From Pseudobacteriovorax antillogorgiicola (GTDB lineage Bacteria > Bdellovibrionota_B > Oligoflexia > Oligoflexales > RGVZ01): a DNA stretch of 49,320 bases. The notes under the pieces were generated by a model. The model did no database searches and was not told where the DNA came from. It worked only from the letters and a program-made list of their open reading frames with translations. The DNA lies in the NCBI GenBank assembly GCA_945898195.1, contig CAMDHM010000020.1:1-49320 (forward strand), written 5' to 3'. The stretch's first letter is position 1, and each line of letters begins with the position of its first letter. Of this stretch, positions 23,548 through 32,786 are shown in pieces. The position numbers and the translations under genes are program-made.

Positions 23548-25674
23548 ATGGCCGCAAAAAACCTGCCTCCGAATCTGATGATTAAAATCACTCATCCAGA
23601 TTCTAAAAAAAACGGCGACGCGATCCTCCTTGAGAGCGTCGAGCAGGTTATCGCGTTCACCTGTCAAGATGAAGCCCTTAAAGGGTTTAAAGTGGCTTTC
23701 GCCTCCGCCACTGACGAGGCCTGCGTCTGCTTAGAAAAGGACACCTTACGCATCCTCGCCGTTCCCGCCGCAATCTGGACAAATGCCAACTTGCTCAAAA
23801 AAGTATCAAATCCATCCGGGGCACCCGACACGATCGTCCTGATGTTGACGACTAACGCTTCCAGCATCGACCTCCTGGCTCCCCTTCTGTCAAATCCAGA
23901 TGCACTTCCGACATGGATGAACAGCGCCCCAATTCAAACGGCAACCTTGCCAACGACAGGGGCAAGCTGGCGTGCAACGATCAGCAACATCCAAAACCTA
24001 CATAACTTTTTTGCTAAGGCCACCAAGAGCGACGAAGACCTGCGAAGCGATTCAGAGAACATTAAAGCCGTCATGTCCATCTCGCGCGAGCTTAACGGCG
24101 AACGCGACATCCCAAAACTTCTGAACCTGATTTTGCTCAAGGCCCGAGAAGTCTGCCACGCTGACGCTGGATCAATTTACACCATTGAATCCGCGATTGA
24201 TGGCAGTAGTGGCAGTAATTATCAAAAGAAAGAAGATGACATCCTGCATTTCCGATTCACGCAAAATCACTCTGTAAAACAAAACTTGAGTGAATTCAAA
24301 CTCCCAATCAATCGGAATTCAATCGTTGGAAACGCCGTATTAAACCGCCAGACGATTAACATTCCAGATCTGTATAAGTTAAGTCCCGACGCCGAAAAAA
24401 ACCCTTTTCAAATCCACCATGACCGCACTTGGGACCAACGCATCGCCTATCAGTCCCGTTCGATGTTAACCTTGCCGATGTTTGATATTTCCCATCAAGT
24501 TATTGGTGTTATTCAATTAATCAATTGTAAAAAAGACGCATCAAAGAGGCTCCTCACCCCTGCTGACTTCACCCAAGAAGTTTTCCCCTTCGATGAAAAA
24601 TCGATACAGTATGTTGAAATTGTTGCCCAGCAAGCCGGCATCGCCCTAGAAAATGCCCGCATGACCGAAGACATCCAAAAACTTTTTGATGGTTTAGTCG
24701 ATGCTTCGGTTACGGCCATTGAACAGCGAGACCCCACCACGAGTGGTCATTCCCACCGTGTCTCTGCTTTGACCGTCGAACTGGCCCGTGTCGTCGATTT
24801 GACTGATACAGGAAAATACGGCGCAACTACATTTAACGAAGATCAAATGCGGGAAATCCGCTACGCATCGCTGCTTCATGATTTCGGAAAACTAGGGGTG
24901 CGGGAGGCGGTCTTGGTTAAAGGTAATAAACTTTACCCACAAGACCTTGCCCTCATTCAGGAGCGCTTCAATCTGGTTCGGGCGAGTTATGAAATTGACT
25001 ACCTGAATGCCCTTGTCACCATCATCCAACGACCGGACATGCAGGCCCTTGGAATGACTCCCGATCAAATCTTGGCCGAGCGGGATCAGCACAATCGAAT
25101 GCTCGACGAATTCATGACTTTCATTCAACGCGCAAATCAGCCGACCGTCCTTGAACAAGGCGGCTTTGACCGTCTAAAGGACATCGCCAACATCCACTTC
25201 AAAGACATCAATAACAATGAACGTTCCCTGCTTCAGGACCACGAAGTGAAGTCGCTTTCTGTATCTCGCGGATCGCTGACTGCAGAGGAATTTGCCGAGA
25301 TCCAAAGCCACGTGGTTCATACCTATGAGTTTTTACGCAAAATTCCATGGGGCAAAAAACTAGCCAACGTCCCCCAAATTGCCGCGAAGCATCACGAAAA
25401 ACTAGACGGCAGCGGATACCCGACCAGCGCTGTCGCCGAGCAGATTCCCGTGCAGTCGCGCATGATGACCATTGCTGATATCTACGACGCCCTTTCTGCT
25501 TCTGACCGCCCCTATAAAAAAGCTTTGCCCCCTGAAAAGTCTTTGGAAATACTGGAAATGGAAGTCAAAGGCGGCAAACTGGATGCAGATCTTTTCCGTC
25601 TCTTTGTCGAATCAAAGGCCTACATGGTGGCGCACCACGGCGGCAGCATAACCGCGCAGAAGAAAACTTCATAA
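23548..25674 (+). CDS. GAF/HD-GYP cyclic dinucleotide phosphodiesterase
   Basis: 708 residues. I chose the ATG at 23548, preceded by GAAGG. Residues 1-150 are an unassigned input domain, and 175-370 are a GAF domain (LNGERDIPKLLNLIL, CHADAGSIYTIE, ALENARMTEDIQ). An HD-GYP domain follows from about 385: DPTTSGHSHRVSALT, the metal-binding LLHDFGKLG (HD at 444-445) and HHEKLDGSGYP (615-625). HD-GYP enzymes hydrolyse c-di-GMP or related dinucleotides. Between the HD motif and HHE there are about 170 residues, roughly a hundred more than usual, forming a helical insertion (around 460-575). All metal ligands I can check are present, so it is probably active. Confidence 0.87.
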   Translation: MAAKNLPPNLMIKITHPDSKKNGDAILLESVEQVIAFTCQDEALKGFKVAFASATDEACVCLEKDTLRILAVPAAIWTNANLLKKVSNPSGAPDTIVLMLTTNASSIDLLAPLLSNPDALPTWMNSAPIQTATLPTTGASWRATISNIQNLHNFFAKATKSDEDLRSDSENIKAVMSISRELNGERDIPKLLNLILLKAREVCHADAGSIYTIESAIDGSSGSNYQKKEDDILHFRFTQNHSVKQNLSEFKLPINRNSIVGNAVLNRQTINIPDLYKLSPDAEKNPFQIHHDRTWDQRIAYQSRSMLTLPMFDISHQVIGVIQLINCKKDASKRLLTPADFTQEVFPFDEKSIQYVEIVAQQAGIALENARMTEDIQKLFDGLVDASVTAIEQRDPTTSGHSHRVSALTVELARVVDLTDTGKYGATTFNEDQMREIRYASLLHDFGKLGVREAVLVKGNKLYPQDLALIQERFNLVRASYEIDYLNALVTIIQRPDMQALGMTPDQILAERDQHNRMLDEFMTFIQRANQPTVLEQGGFDRLKDIANIHFKDINNNERSLLQDHEVKSLSVSRGSLTAEEFAEIQSHVVHTYEFLRKIPWGKKLANVPQIAAKHHEKLDGSGYPTSAVAEQIPVQSRMMTIADIYDALSASDRPYKKALPPEKSLEILEMEVKGGKLDADLFRLFVESKAYMVAHHGGSITAQKKTS

Positions 25675-25694
25675 AAGGTTCTGAAAGCGACTCT

Positions 25695-26279
25695 ATGTCC
25701 AATCGGTCCCCACTGTCGCCCCAGCTCCTCGTCTACGCCTACTCAAACGGCTATTTCCCCATGCCAGATCACGGTACCGGGCAAATTGGTTGGTTCCGTC
25801 CTGACCCCCGCGCCATCATCCCTATCAATGACTTTCACACATCACGCTCACTGCGTCGCACGATGAGCCGTATCCCATTTCACGTGACCTTCGACCAGAA
25901 CTTTGCCGAAATCATGAAGGCTTGCGCCAATCGCGAAGGGACCTGGATCAATGCGGAATTCATTGGGGCATATTGCGAGTTACATCGGCGCGGCTACGCC
26001 CACTCCATCGAAGTCTGGCTGGAGAATGAACTCGTCGGCGGGCTTTACGGAGTTTCCTTAAGCGGCGGTTTTTTTGCAGAAAGCATGTACCACAAGGCCA
26101 CCGACGCATCAAAAGTAGCTCTATTTCACCTGATAAAGCACATGCAAAAGCAATCGATGGCACTCCTCGAAGTTCAATTTCTGACGCCTCATCTAAAAAC
26201 CCTCGGCGCCATCGAAATTTCTGACGAGAAATATATTCTAATGCTACAGGATGCCATGGCATCCTCAGCGCGCTTCTAA
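25695..26279 (+). CDS. aat: Leucyl/phenylalanyl-tRNA-protein transferase
   Basis: 194 residues. Adds Leu or Phe from aminoacyl-tRNA to proteins with N-terminal Lys or Arg, making them ClpS/ClpAP substrates (N-end rule). Signatures: LLVYAYSNGYFPMPD, WFRPDPRAIIP, REGTWINAEFIGAY, GGLYGVSLSGGFFAESM, and the C-terminal EVQFLTPHLKTLGA. Length is close to the compact end of the family. The gene follows the HD-GYP gene by 20 bases and precedes a hotdog protein by 15 bases on the same strand, so the three are likely co-transcribed. Confidence 0.92.
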   Translation: MSNRSPLSPQLLVYAYSNGYFPMPDHGTGQIGWFRPDPRAIIPINDFHTSRSLRRTMSRIPFHVTFDQNFAEIMKACANREGTWINAEFIGAYCELHRRGYAHSIEVWLENELVGGLYGVSLSGGFFAESMYHKATDASKVALFHLIKHMQKQSMALLEVQFLTPHLKTLGAIEISDEKYILMLQDAMASSARF

Positions 26280-26294
26280 AAAAAGGAATCCGTA

Positions 26295-26804
26295 ATGAGT
26301 TCTGCTACCACCGCATCACAACCATTTTCCGTTAAGCCTTGGAAGGCCACTGCCTTCATTCGCATGTTTGGAATCTTCAAAGTGCCACTCATCTGGTACG
26401 TTCGTCCGAAGGTGATGGAGCTCAACGAGCAGCGCATTGTCGTGAAAATCCGCCTCCGTTGGCGCACCAAAAATCATTTAAACTCAATGTATTTTGGCAC
26501 GTTGGCGATCGGCGCTGACATTGCCGGCGGAATGTTGGCCATGATGATGCTGCGAGACATGGGAATTGACGTCGCCTTTGTATTCAAAGACATCAAGGGT
26601 GAGTTTTTGAAGCGACCAGAAGGTGACGTACTCTTCACCTGCAGGGACGGCCCCAGCATCCGTGAATTGGTGAACCGCACAGCCAATTCAGCCGACCGGC
26701 ACAACTTGCCCGTGACCATCATTGCCACGTGTCCGGCTAAATCCGGAGATGAGCCTGTTGCCCGGTTTGTCTTAACCCTCTCACTGAAAAAGAAATCTGC
26801 TTAA
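26295..26804 (+). CDS. DUF4442 hotdog-fold thioesterase-like protein
   Basis: 169 residues. The central block RTKNHLNSMYFGTLAIGADIAGGM is characteristic of DUF4442, a hotdog-fold family related to acyl-CoA thioesterases; the N-H-x-x-S/T-x-x-x-G region aligns with the active-site turn. The C-terminal half is alternating beta strands (VLFTCRDG, VTIIATCPAK, ARFVLTLSLKKK). Probable substrate is an acyl-CoA or acyl carrier, not determinable here. AAAAGG precedes the ATG at 26295. It converges on the M28 gene, and a shared hairpin covers the intergenic bases. Confidence 0.75.
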   Translation: MSSATTASQPFSVKPWKATAFIRMFGIFKVPLIWYVRPKVMELNEQRIVVKIRLRWRTKNHLNSMYFGTLAIGADIAGGMLAMMMLRDMGIDVAFVFKDIKGEFLKRPEGDVLFTCRDGPSIRELVNRTANSADRHNLPVTIIATCPAKSGDEPVARFVLTLSLKKKSA

Positions 26805-26836
26805 CACCGGAGGCCTCATCCCCTTGAGGCCGGTGT
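26804..26836. terminator. Hairpin between convergent genes, possible bidirectional terminator
   Basis: ACACCGG (26804-26810) pairs with CCGGTGT (26830-26836), and CCTCA (26814-26818) pairs with TGAGG (26825-26829), with a 3-base AGG bulge and a 6-base loop. It spans the stop codons of two convergent genes. No strong T-run follows on the plus strand; a T-rich stretch lies a little further out on the minus strand. Confidence 0.5.
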
Positions 26837-29809
26837 GATTGCCAACGTCAAATGATCGGATCCACGCAGGATTTCAATTTCAACCGTTTTGCCTATTTTA
26901 AGCACACCCAGAACGGCCGTATAATCGTAAATGTTCTCAATTTTCTGTCCACCCAGCGACACGATGATATCGCCGCCCTTTAAGCCTGCCTTCTCGGCTG
27001 GACTGTCAGCCTTGACGCCGGAGAGAAGGACCCCTTTTACCACCGTGTTTCCATAGTCGGGAACAGTCCCTAAATAGGCTTTAAATCCACTTCCAACTCC
27101 GCCGCCGGAATTAGGGTCTTTCACCCGATTAAAAGGCGGCGCACCGGAATCTCGGGCGACATCCAGGAGGATCTCCCCCATAACTGAAGCGATCCGGCGC
27201 ATTCCCTCGTAGTTCAGCTTTTCCCAGGTATCTCTGGGCGTATGATAGTCATCATGAGACCCCGTAAAGGCGTTTAATGTTGGGACGCCCTGCACGTAGA
27301 ACGATGTCGAGTCCGTCGGCAGATAGGGATCCGCTTGAACCACCACCCTAAGATCGTGGTGCATGCTGGTTTCTTCAATCAACGCTGGCCAACGAGGGCT
27401 GGCGGCGACCGACTGCATGGTGACGGAATCGCGCAGGCGACCAACCATGTCCATATTGAAGGCTGCCGACAGAGCGGGGTAAAGGGTTCCACCGCTGCGC
27501 GCCGCTAAATCTTTCGTAAAATATGAGGATCCGATCAGACCAAGCTCTTCACCTGACCAAAGGGCGAAAATCACATCCCTCCCTAGTTCACCGCGCTGTG
27601 TCTGCGCCATTGTTACTAGATTTTGCGCGATCTCCAAAACCGACGCCACACCAGAGGCATTGTCGTCAGCCCCAGAAAATATCCCTTTGCCAGCTTCACT
27701 GCCCAGATGATCGACATGAGCACCAATCAAAACGCTTCCTGTGACAGGGGCGCGGCACGGATAATTGCCCGCCTTCAGGCGCGCAAGAACATTGCGCCCA
27801 GTTCGTTTTTCTTGGAGAACTTGTGTCGTGCCAGTGAGCTTCACCGGCAAGTCAAACCCCTGACTTAATTCGCCACCATCCAGCGCATCCTGCAAGGACT
27901 TCAAATTTTTATCAGTTCCAACAAAAAGTGCCTGGGCCGCCTCATCCGCTAATGAAATACCGCCCAAGCTCATCGCAGCTGCAGAGGCATCCATGCGCAA
28001 GGTAATCAATTGGTCTGTCACACCTGAATTCGGGCCGTGCACAAAAATAATCCCCTTTGCACCGCGGTCCCTTGCATACATCGCCTTTTGGCGCATGCTG
28101 GAAAACTGGTTCAGATACTGCTTGCGTGGGACACTTAAGTTCTCTGGCACGAAACGAAAGGCCAGCACCCATTTGTCCTTCACATCCAGATGAACGAAGG
28201 AATCGTACCCTTCCCCACTTGGATCGGTTAAATTTCCATTGCCCGATGCGGCGGGGGGAGCCACGATTCCGTATCCAGCAAATACCACCGTTTCGTTTTG
28301 TAAGGTCGCATCTGAAGAAAAAGCCAGTGGACGCCAATCGCGATTGATCTCAAGGGGCCTTATCCCTGCCGACAAAAGGTTATCGGCACCGGCCTTCACC
28401 CCAGCGGTAAATTCAAAATTTTGAAAGTATGTTCCATGATCTCCGGCAGGCTCTAGCCCAAGACGGGAAAAAACTTCTGCGCCGTACTCCGTGGCTAACG
28501 TTTCCCCTGGCGTGCCCGTGAGGCGACCATCCAGAGTTGGCGAACTCAGATACTTCACATGAGCCCGCAAATCAGCCTCTGTTATTTCGTTTTTGAAAGT
28601 CGAAAGTTTGGGCTTCAGCACCGGAAGATTCAGCGCGGCGCGGGCCGCTGCGTCGTTCCATTCCGAAATAAATATCTGAGAAACTTTCTCCGCGGTCCGG
28701 TTAGATGTCCATGATAGGTGTTCACCATCTGGCGTGAATACCGGCAGACCGTCAAAACCATCGGTCCAGGTCACGCGGACTGGTTCATGCTGGCCTGCGG
28801 CATCGACAATATAAAGTTCAAAATTCCGATGGCCTTCGAGATTTGAAGCGAAAATCAAATAATCGCCAGTTGGATGAAAAAACGGAGCCCACGACATTTT
28901 ACCAAGGCGGGACAATTGACGCTTGTCCGTGCCATCCACGTTCATCGTCCAAATTTCAGCCGTTGAGCCATCGTCGCTGAAGTGTCGCCAAGTGATTTTC
29001 TTACCATCGGTCGAGAAAAATGGACCGCCATCGTAGCCAGACTCGTTGGTCATGCGCACAACGTCCGTGCCATCGGCATTCATGATGTAAATATCCATCC
29101 ATGCCGATGGATTTTTTTCGAAGGCAGCGCGCTGCTCATCCGTCATGTCGTCTGAAAATCCACTGCGATTGCTGGCAAAGGCAATCTTCTGGCCATCGGG
29201 GGACCAGCTGGCTTCGGCATCATAGCCACGCTCGCTGGTCAATTGGCGAAGGATGCGCCCCTTGGTATCCGATTCGAAAATGTCATATTGATCGTCGAAA
29301 TCCCAAGCGTAACTGCCTTGAGCACCGGCCCGGCGCCGCTCGAATTCCTGCTCTTGCTTGGCTTTAGCTTCCGGGTCCAAGTGCGTGGACGCGAAAAGCA
29401 CCCTAGTCTTTGAAGGATGAATCCAAGCACAGGTTGTTCGCCCCGTGCCAGGGGACATGCGTTTGCTCTGCCCGGTTGCCAAATCCAAAAGGTAAATCTG
29501 ATAAAACGGATTCTCTGCCTCACGTTCGCTCTGAAACACCATCATCGAACCGTCTTGGCTAAAATACCCTTCACCCGACCTAGCCCCAGCAAAAGTCAGC
29601 TGACGGGTGTTCGCCATAAATTGATTCTCAGTGGTCTGGTCTGGAGAAATAGGGAGGACGGTTGCGGAATGGCTTTCCGTGGCAAATTGGTGGACTTTCG
29701 CGCGCCAACCACCTTTTTGCGCAGGACCAAACCCAGCCATGGCTGGCAATGAAAACAAACCAACCACAACCGCCACGCGGGACTTTTGGAACCGGAAAAA
29801 ACCCGTCAC
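26816..29809 (-). CDS. Secreted TolB-propeller / M28 aminopeptidase / PDZ protein
   Basis: 997 residues with a signal peptide (about 1-25, ending SLPAMAG). Residues 65-400 contain repeated TolB/WD40-like blades such as SWSPDGQKIAFASNRSG and HPTGDYLIFASNLEG. Residues 410-840 form an M28 zinc peptidase: VLIGAHVDHLG (His ligand), GADDNASGVAS (Asp), WSGEELGLIGS (Glu), NMDMVGR (Asp) and SHDDYHTPRDTW (His), so all five zinc ligands are visible. A PA-like insertion precedes the catalytic half. A PDZ domain lies at about 910-990 (GLKGGDIIVSLGGQKI). Start is a GTG after AAGGGGTGG. Probable role: periplasmic or secreted aminopeptidase feeding on proteins. It is divergent from the lipoprotein trio. Confidence 0.88.
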   Translation of the reverse strand: MTGFFRFQKSRVAVVVGLFSLPAMAGFGPAQKGGWRAKVHQFATESHSATVLPISPDQTTENQFMANTRQLTFAGARSGEGYFSQDGSMMVFQSEREAENPFYQIYLLDLATGQSKRMSPGTGRTTCAWIHPSKTRVLFASTHLDPEAKAKQEQEFERRRAGAQGSYAWDFDDQYDIFESDTKGRILRQLTSERGYDAEASWSPDGQKIAFASNRSGFSDDMTDEQRAAFEKNPSAWMDIYIMNADGTDVVRMTNESGYDGGPFFSTDGKKITWRHFSDDGSTAEIWTMNVDGTDKRQLSRLGKMSWAPFFHPTGDYLIFASNLEGHRNFELYIVDAAGQHEPVRVTWTDGFDGLPVFTPDGEHLSWTSNRTAEKVSQIFISEWNDAAARAALNLPVLKPKLSTFKNEITEADLRAHVKYLSSPTLDGRLTGTPGETLATEYGAEVFSRLGLEPAGDHGTYFQNFEFTAGVKAGADNLLSAGIRPLEINRDWRPLAFSSDATLQNETVVFAGYGIVAPPAASGNGNLTDPSGEGYDSFVHLDVKDKWVLAFRFVPENLSVPRKQYLNQFSSMRQKAMYARDRGAKGIIFVHGPNSGVTDQLITLRMDASAAAMSLGGISLADEAAQALFVGTDKNLKSLQDALDGGELSQGFDLPVKLTGTTQVLQEKRTGRNVLARLKAGNYPCRAPVTGSVLIGAHVDHLGSEAGKGIFSGADDNASGVASVLEIAQNLVTMAQTQRGELGRDVIFALWSGEELGLIGSSYFTKDLAARSGGTLYPALSAAFNMDMVGRLRDSVTMQSVAASPRWPALIEETSMHHDLRVVVQADPYLPTDSTSFYVQGVPTLNAFTGSHDDYHTPRDTWEKLNYEGMRRIASVMGEILLDVARDSGAPPFNRVKDPNSGGGVGSGFKAYLGTVPDYGNTVVKGVLLSGVKADSPAEKAGLKGGDIIVSLGGQKIENIYDYTAVLGVLKIGKTVEIEILRGSDHLTLAITPASRG

Positions 29810-30028
29810 TGGCCACCCCTTGAGTTTATCAACTGGTCATTTGAATCGTTTTAACTGGGGCGAACCAAAACGCGCAACCTCATTTTTCGCCTTATGAATC
29901 AACACCAGGCAACCGCACAGCAACCACCCGTTATTAATCAGCAAAAGAACAAACCTCGCTTTATTCTCAAGTTTTTACTCAAAAAACCGTTAAAGAGCTG
30001 CCGCCAATTTTATTTAAGGACAAAAAAA

Positions 30029-31066
30029 ATGCACATTACCGTTAAATCCCGCGGCGCCCTTGCCATTACAATGGCGGCATTGATTCAAGCATGCGGTTTT
30101 ACCGCACCAGCCATGAAAAATAAGAATTCATCTGCCGCTGGGCCACAAAATGGCTCGATAGGTGGCCTTGTGCCCGAAAACATCCAGTTTCTAAAAGCAA
30201 ATTATCAGATCAACGCTAAGGCCTTGGGTTTTAAAATGTGCGATGGCGCTATCGCTCTGGAAGTTAACGTTGCCGCCAAGGCAGGCAACACTCCGAACCT
30301 TCTGAAGATCCCTGAAGGGCGCCTAAAATGTGCCCTGGTCGGCGAGATCGACCTTGCCAAGCTCGTGAGCGGATTCGCCGCAACACCACCGCCAGGGCAA
30401 AACCCAGTTGAAATAAAAGATAATGTAATTTCCCTGTCGGTTCTCGGCTCTGGCTCCTATTCTCCGGCCAGACCTTTCCTACCAGCCTTTGTCTCGGCAA
30501 CACCGGATCAACTGAGGTCGATCAACCTCACCCGCGCCCTGACACTTACGGATCAAAAGCTCAACAAAACATCTCAAGGATCAGCCAATCTTCGAGTCCT
30601 CGAAGTTGGCGCCACCTACAAATCTGAACAGCTTGCGGGTAAACCCCTGTTCAAAAACGTCCTTATTTTTGAACTCAAACACAGTGGCTTTGACGATGCC
30701 TTGATTATGAATAATATGCTGTGGGATCGCTTCAAAATGTGGATATCACTGGAGCCCTTTGCCATCCTGCGCATCGAAATGGATGCAACCGTGCAAGACG
30801 CCATCGACGCGAGCGGAAATCCAGCGGCTGGGGATCGAATCTCAGGCATCATTACCCCGTTCATGGCCGGCATCGGCTCAATGTTTTTTGGACAATTCGG
30901 CAGCCTCCTTGGCAGCGTCGGCGGAACCCTTGTCGCACAGGGCGTCAAGCATGGCACCGTGGCAGTAACGATGGATCTCTTGTCCATGGAAAATCTGGAT
31001 TCAATGATTGCCATGGTGAATCAAACAAGAAATGGACCCTCTAGTCAGGGGCAGGTGATTCAATGA
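30029..31066 (+). CDS. Lipoprotein of unknown family, first of three
   Basis: 345 residues from the ATG at 30029 (TTAAGGA upstream); an in-frame ATG at 29894 would add 45 residues ahead of the signal peptide and is rejected. The signal peptide ends in a lipobox, ALIQAC. The mature part has GRLKCALVGEIDLAKLVSG, YSPARPFLPAF, and FELKHSGFDDALIMNNMLW. A long glycine-rich hydrophobic stretch near residues 270-305 (FMAGIGSMFFGQFG, SLLGSVGGTLVAQGV) could insert in a membrane. I recognise no family. Several blocks recur in the third gene of the set, so they are paralogues. Its TGA overlaps the ATG of the second gene. Confidence 0.7.
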   Translation: MHITVKSRGALAITMAALIQACGFTAPAMKNKNSSAAGPQNGSIGGLVPENIQFLKANYQINAKALGFKMCDGAIALEVNVAAKAGNTPNLLKIPEGRLKCALVGEIDLAKLVSGFAATPPPGQNPVEIKDNVISLSVLGSGSYSPARPFLPAFVSATPDQLRSINLTRALTLTDQKLNKTSQGSANLRVLEVGATYKSEQLAGKPLFKNVLIFELKHSGFDDALIMNNMLWDRFKMWISLEPFAILRIEMDATVQDAIDASGNPAAGDRISGIITPFMAGIGSMFFGQFGSLLGSVGGTLVAQGVKHGTVAVTMDLLSMENLDSMIAMVNQTRNGPSSQGQVIQ

Positions 31067-31914
31067 ATCCAAACCATAAATCCATCGGGACAATCATTAT
31101 GGTTGTGGCCATGACCGGATGCGGCGCGCCAAGCAAAAAAGCTGATGTTGTCAGCACTGGGTTTGACGCGCAGGAGACCCTGACCATCGCCACAAAATCC
31201 CATGAGACGCTGGCCGCATTGCAGTCCTACCTCGCCGATCAGAAGATTACAGCACCGCCATTTGACTTCAATAAATACAGCGATGCTGGACTAAAGGCCT
31301 ATGATTTGTCGGTGGCTAACGACCTCGCAATCACTCCTATTGATTATCTCGCTAAACCAAAAAACGGGAATGTTTTGACTAGTGCGTACCGCGGACAATT
31401 CTGGCTGCAAAAATCTTTTGTGGGGCTTGCCGGCAGTCTAGGGAAAATGTTGGCCGCTAATAAAAATACGCCTTCTGGTCAGGTCATCGCGACCAAAGAT
31501 CCTGGACCAGCCGGCGCGGGACTCGCAAAAATCGCAACGCCGACCCTTACTTTTATCGAGGCCCCTAAAATGGACCCCGATCAGCGGTCTTTTTCCGCAA
31601 AAATAAATATCAAGGTTACCGGCATCATCGAGGCGGATCATAATATTCTAGTCGATGGCAAAATGTTCGAGCATGGAATTGCCGTTTATATTCGTACGGT
31701 GGGTGACCAAGCCTACGAGAAGTCGATCTTAAAAAATTTTTCGACCGTAATCTTGGCCATTCCCCATGCAAACGACATGTACCTTGATTTTTCACTGGTC
31801 GCCGAAAGCTATAGCCTTGGCGTCGACTCCTTGATGACGGGGCAAATCCGGAACTTCCTTCAGTCTGGTCTCAAAGGGGCCGTTTCAGGCGGGCTCGTGG
31901 GATTAAGCAAATGA
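31063..31914 (+). CDS. Lipoprotein of unknown family, second of three
   Basis: 283 residues. Signal peptide with lipobox AMTGC. The mature region has a helical N-terminal part (ETLTIATKSHETLAALQSYL), a central segment with FWLQKSFVGLAGSLGKML, and a C-terminal half of beta strands (SAKINIKVTGIIEADHN, AVYIRTVGDQAYEKS) ending in a Gly-rich amphipathic tail, GLKGAVSGGLVGLSK. No family is recognised. It is less similar to the flanking two than they are to each other but shares size, lipidation and the Gly-rich end. Both junctions are ATGA overlaps, so the three are translationally coupled and probably made in similar amounts, perhaps as a complex. Confidence 0.68.
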   Translation: MNPNHKSIGTIIMVVAMTGCGAPSKKADVVSTGFDAQETLTIATKSHETLAALQSYLADQKITAPPFDFNKYSDAGLKAYDLSVANDLAITPIDYLAKPKNGNVLTSAYRGQFWLQKSFVGLAGSLGKMLAANKNTPSGQVIATKDPGPAGAGLAKIATPTLTFIEAPKMDPDQRSFSAKINIKVTGIIEADHNILVDGKMFEHGIAVYIRTVGDQAYEKSILKNFSTVILAIPHANDMYLDFSLVAESYSLGVDSLMTGQIRNFLQSGLKGAVSGGLVGLSK

Positions 31915-32786
31915 ACCATTACCCTCCTCGTCCACGGCGCGGGACTTATGCTTTTGCTAGTGCACTGCTTGCCTATTCCCTGATGGCGTGCAGCGTATCT
32001 GGGGTCACCGGCGGAAAACGCGAGACTAAAGGCGAACGAACACCCGCTGAGGCCACTCAGGCAAGCGCCCCCGCAACAAAGGCCTCTACCTCCACCTATT
32101 ATGTAGAAATCCGCAGCGCATCTAGCATGGTCCTCTGTGGCGGGCCTGCGGTTTTGGAAATCATGAGCAATTTTCAAATTCGTTTTCCAGAATTCAATCT
32201 AAAGTGCCAAGGTTTTGACCTTAACCTAGCCGCGATGCTTGGCTCGGCAATGCAAACTCCGGGGACCACGCCAACACCTGAAAAATTGCTCGTGCACGAT
32301 GGATTTCTTCTGTTGATGGAGGAACTGGCTGGCGCGAAATTCAATCCACCACGCCCTTTTATTCTTGGGCCGGTCATTCAAAACCCAGAAAAGTATCGTG
32401 GATTTTCCCGGAGCTATCCGAGCACCGTGACAGGGAAAAATCCGTCGACCGGAAAAACAATCTCCGCCAACGGCTCATTTGATGTCACCGTAATTAATCC
32501 AAAAACAGACTATAGCTATCCAGAAAAATCCATCAAATTGGACAATGTCATTCACTGGAAAATCACAAAGTCTGGTTTCAATGATGTGCCAGCCACCATG
32601 GGCTTGCTCTTCAGCGAAATGGAATGGTATTACAGCTACCTTCCAATCCTCATTCCGATGATCAAGATCAAAGGCCAGATTTCCGACTTCATCACGCCAG
32701 CAGCTGGCAATACCTCCAACCAAACCTTGGCCAATGACATGGTGGGCCAATTAACCACCACGCTCACCCTGCAAAAATTCGAATAA
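31911..32786 (+). CDS. Lipoprotein of unknown family, third of three
   Basis: 291 residues. Signal peptide with lipobox YSLMAC, then a low-complexity Thr/Ala/Lys linker (about 27-60). The mature domain contains FPEFNLKCQGFDLNLAAMLGS, FNPPRPFILGPV and WKITKSGFNDVPATMGLLF, which line up in order and spacing with LKCALVGEIDLAKLVSG, YSPARPFLPAF and LKHSGFDDALIMNNMLW of the first gene. I infer a shared domain of roughly 220 residues. It lacks the Gly-rich membrane-like stretch of the first gene. The last gene of the set; 445 bases without a convincing gene follow. Confidence 0.68.
   Translation: MNHYPPRPRRGTYAFASALLAYSLMACSVSGVTGGKRETKGERTPAEATQASAPATKASTSTYYVEIRSASSMVLCGGPAVLEIMSNFQIRFPEFNLKCQGFDLNLAAMLGSAMQTPGTTPTPEKLLVHDGFLLLMEELAGAKFNPPRPFILGPVIQNPEKYRGFSRSYPSTVTGKNPSTGKTISANGSFDVTVINPKTDYSYPEKSIKLDNVIHWKITKSGFNDVPATMGLLFSEMEWYYSYLPILIPMIKIKGQISDFITPAAGNTSNQTLANDMVGQLTTTLTLQKFE

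Noticed and set aside
29894-30028. Longer start of the first lipoprotein of the trio
   Set aside because: The added 45 residues are basic and polar and would precede the lipobox signal peptide; a clear AAGGA-ATG is at 30029.
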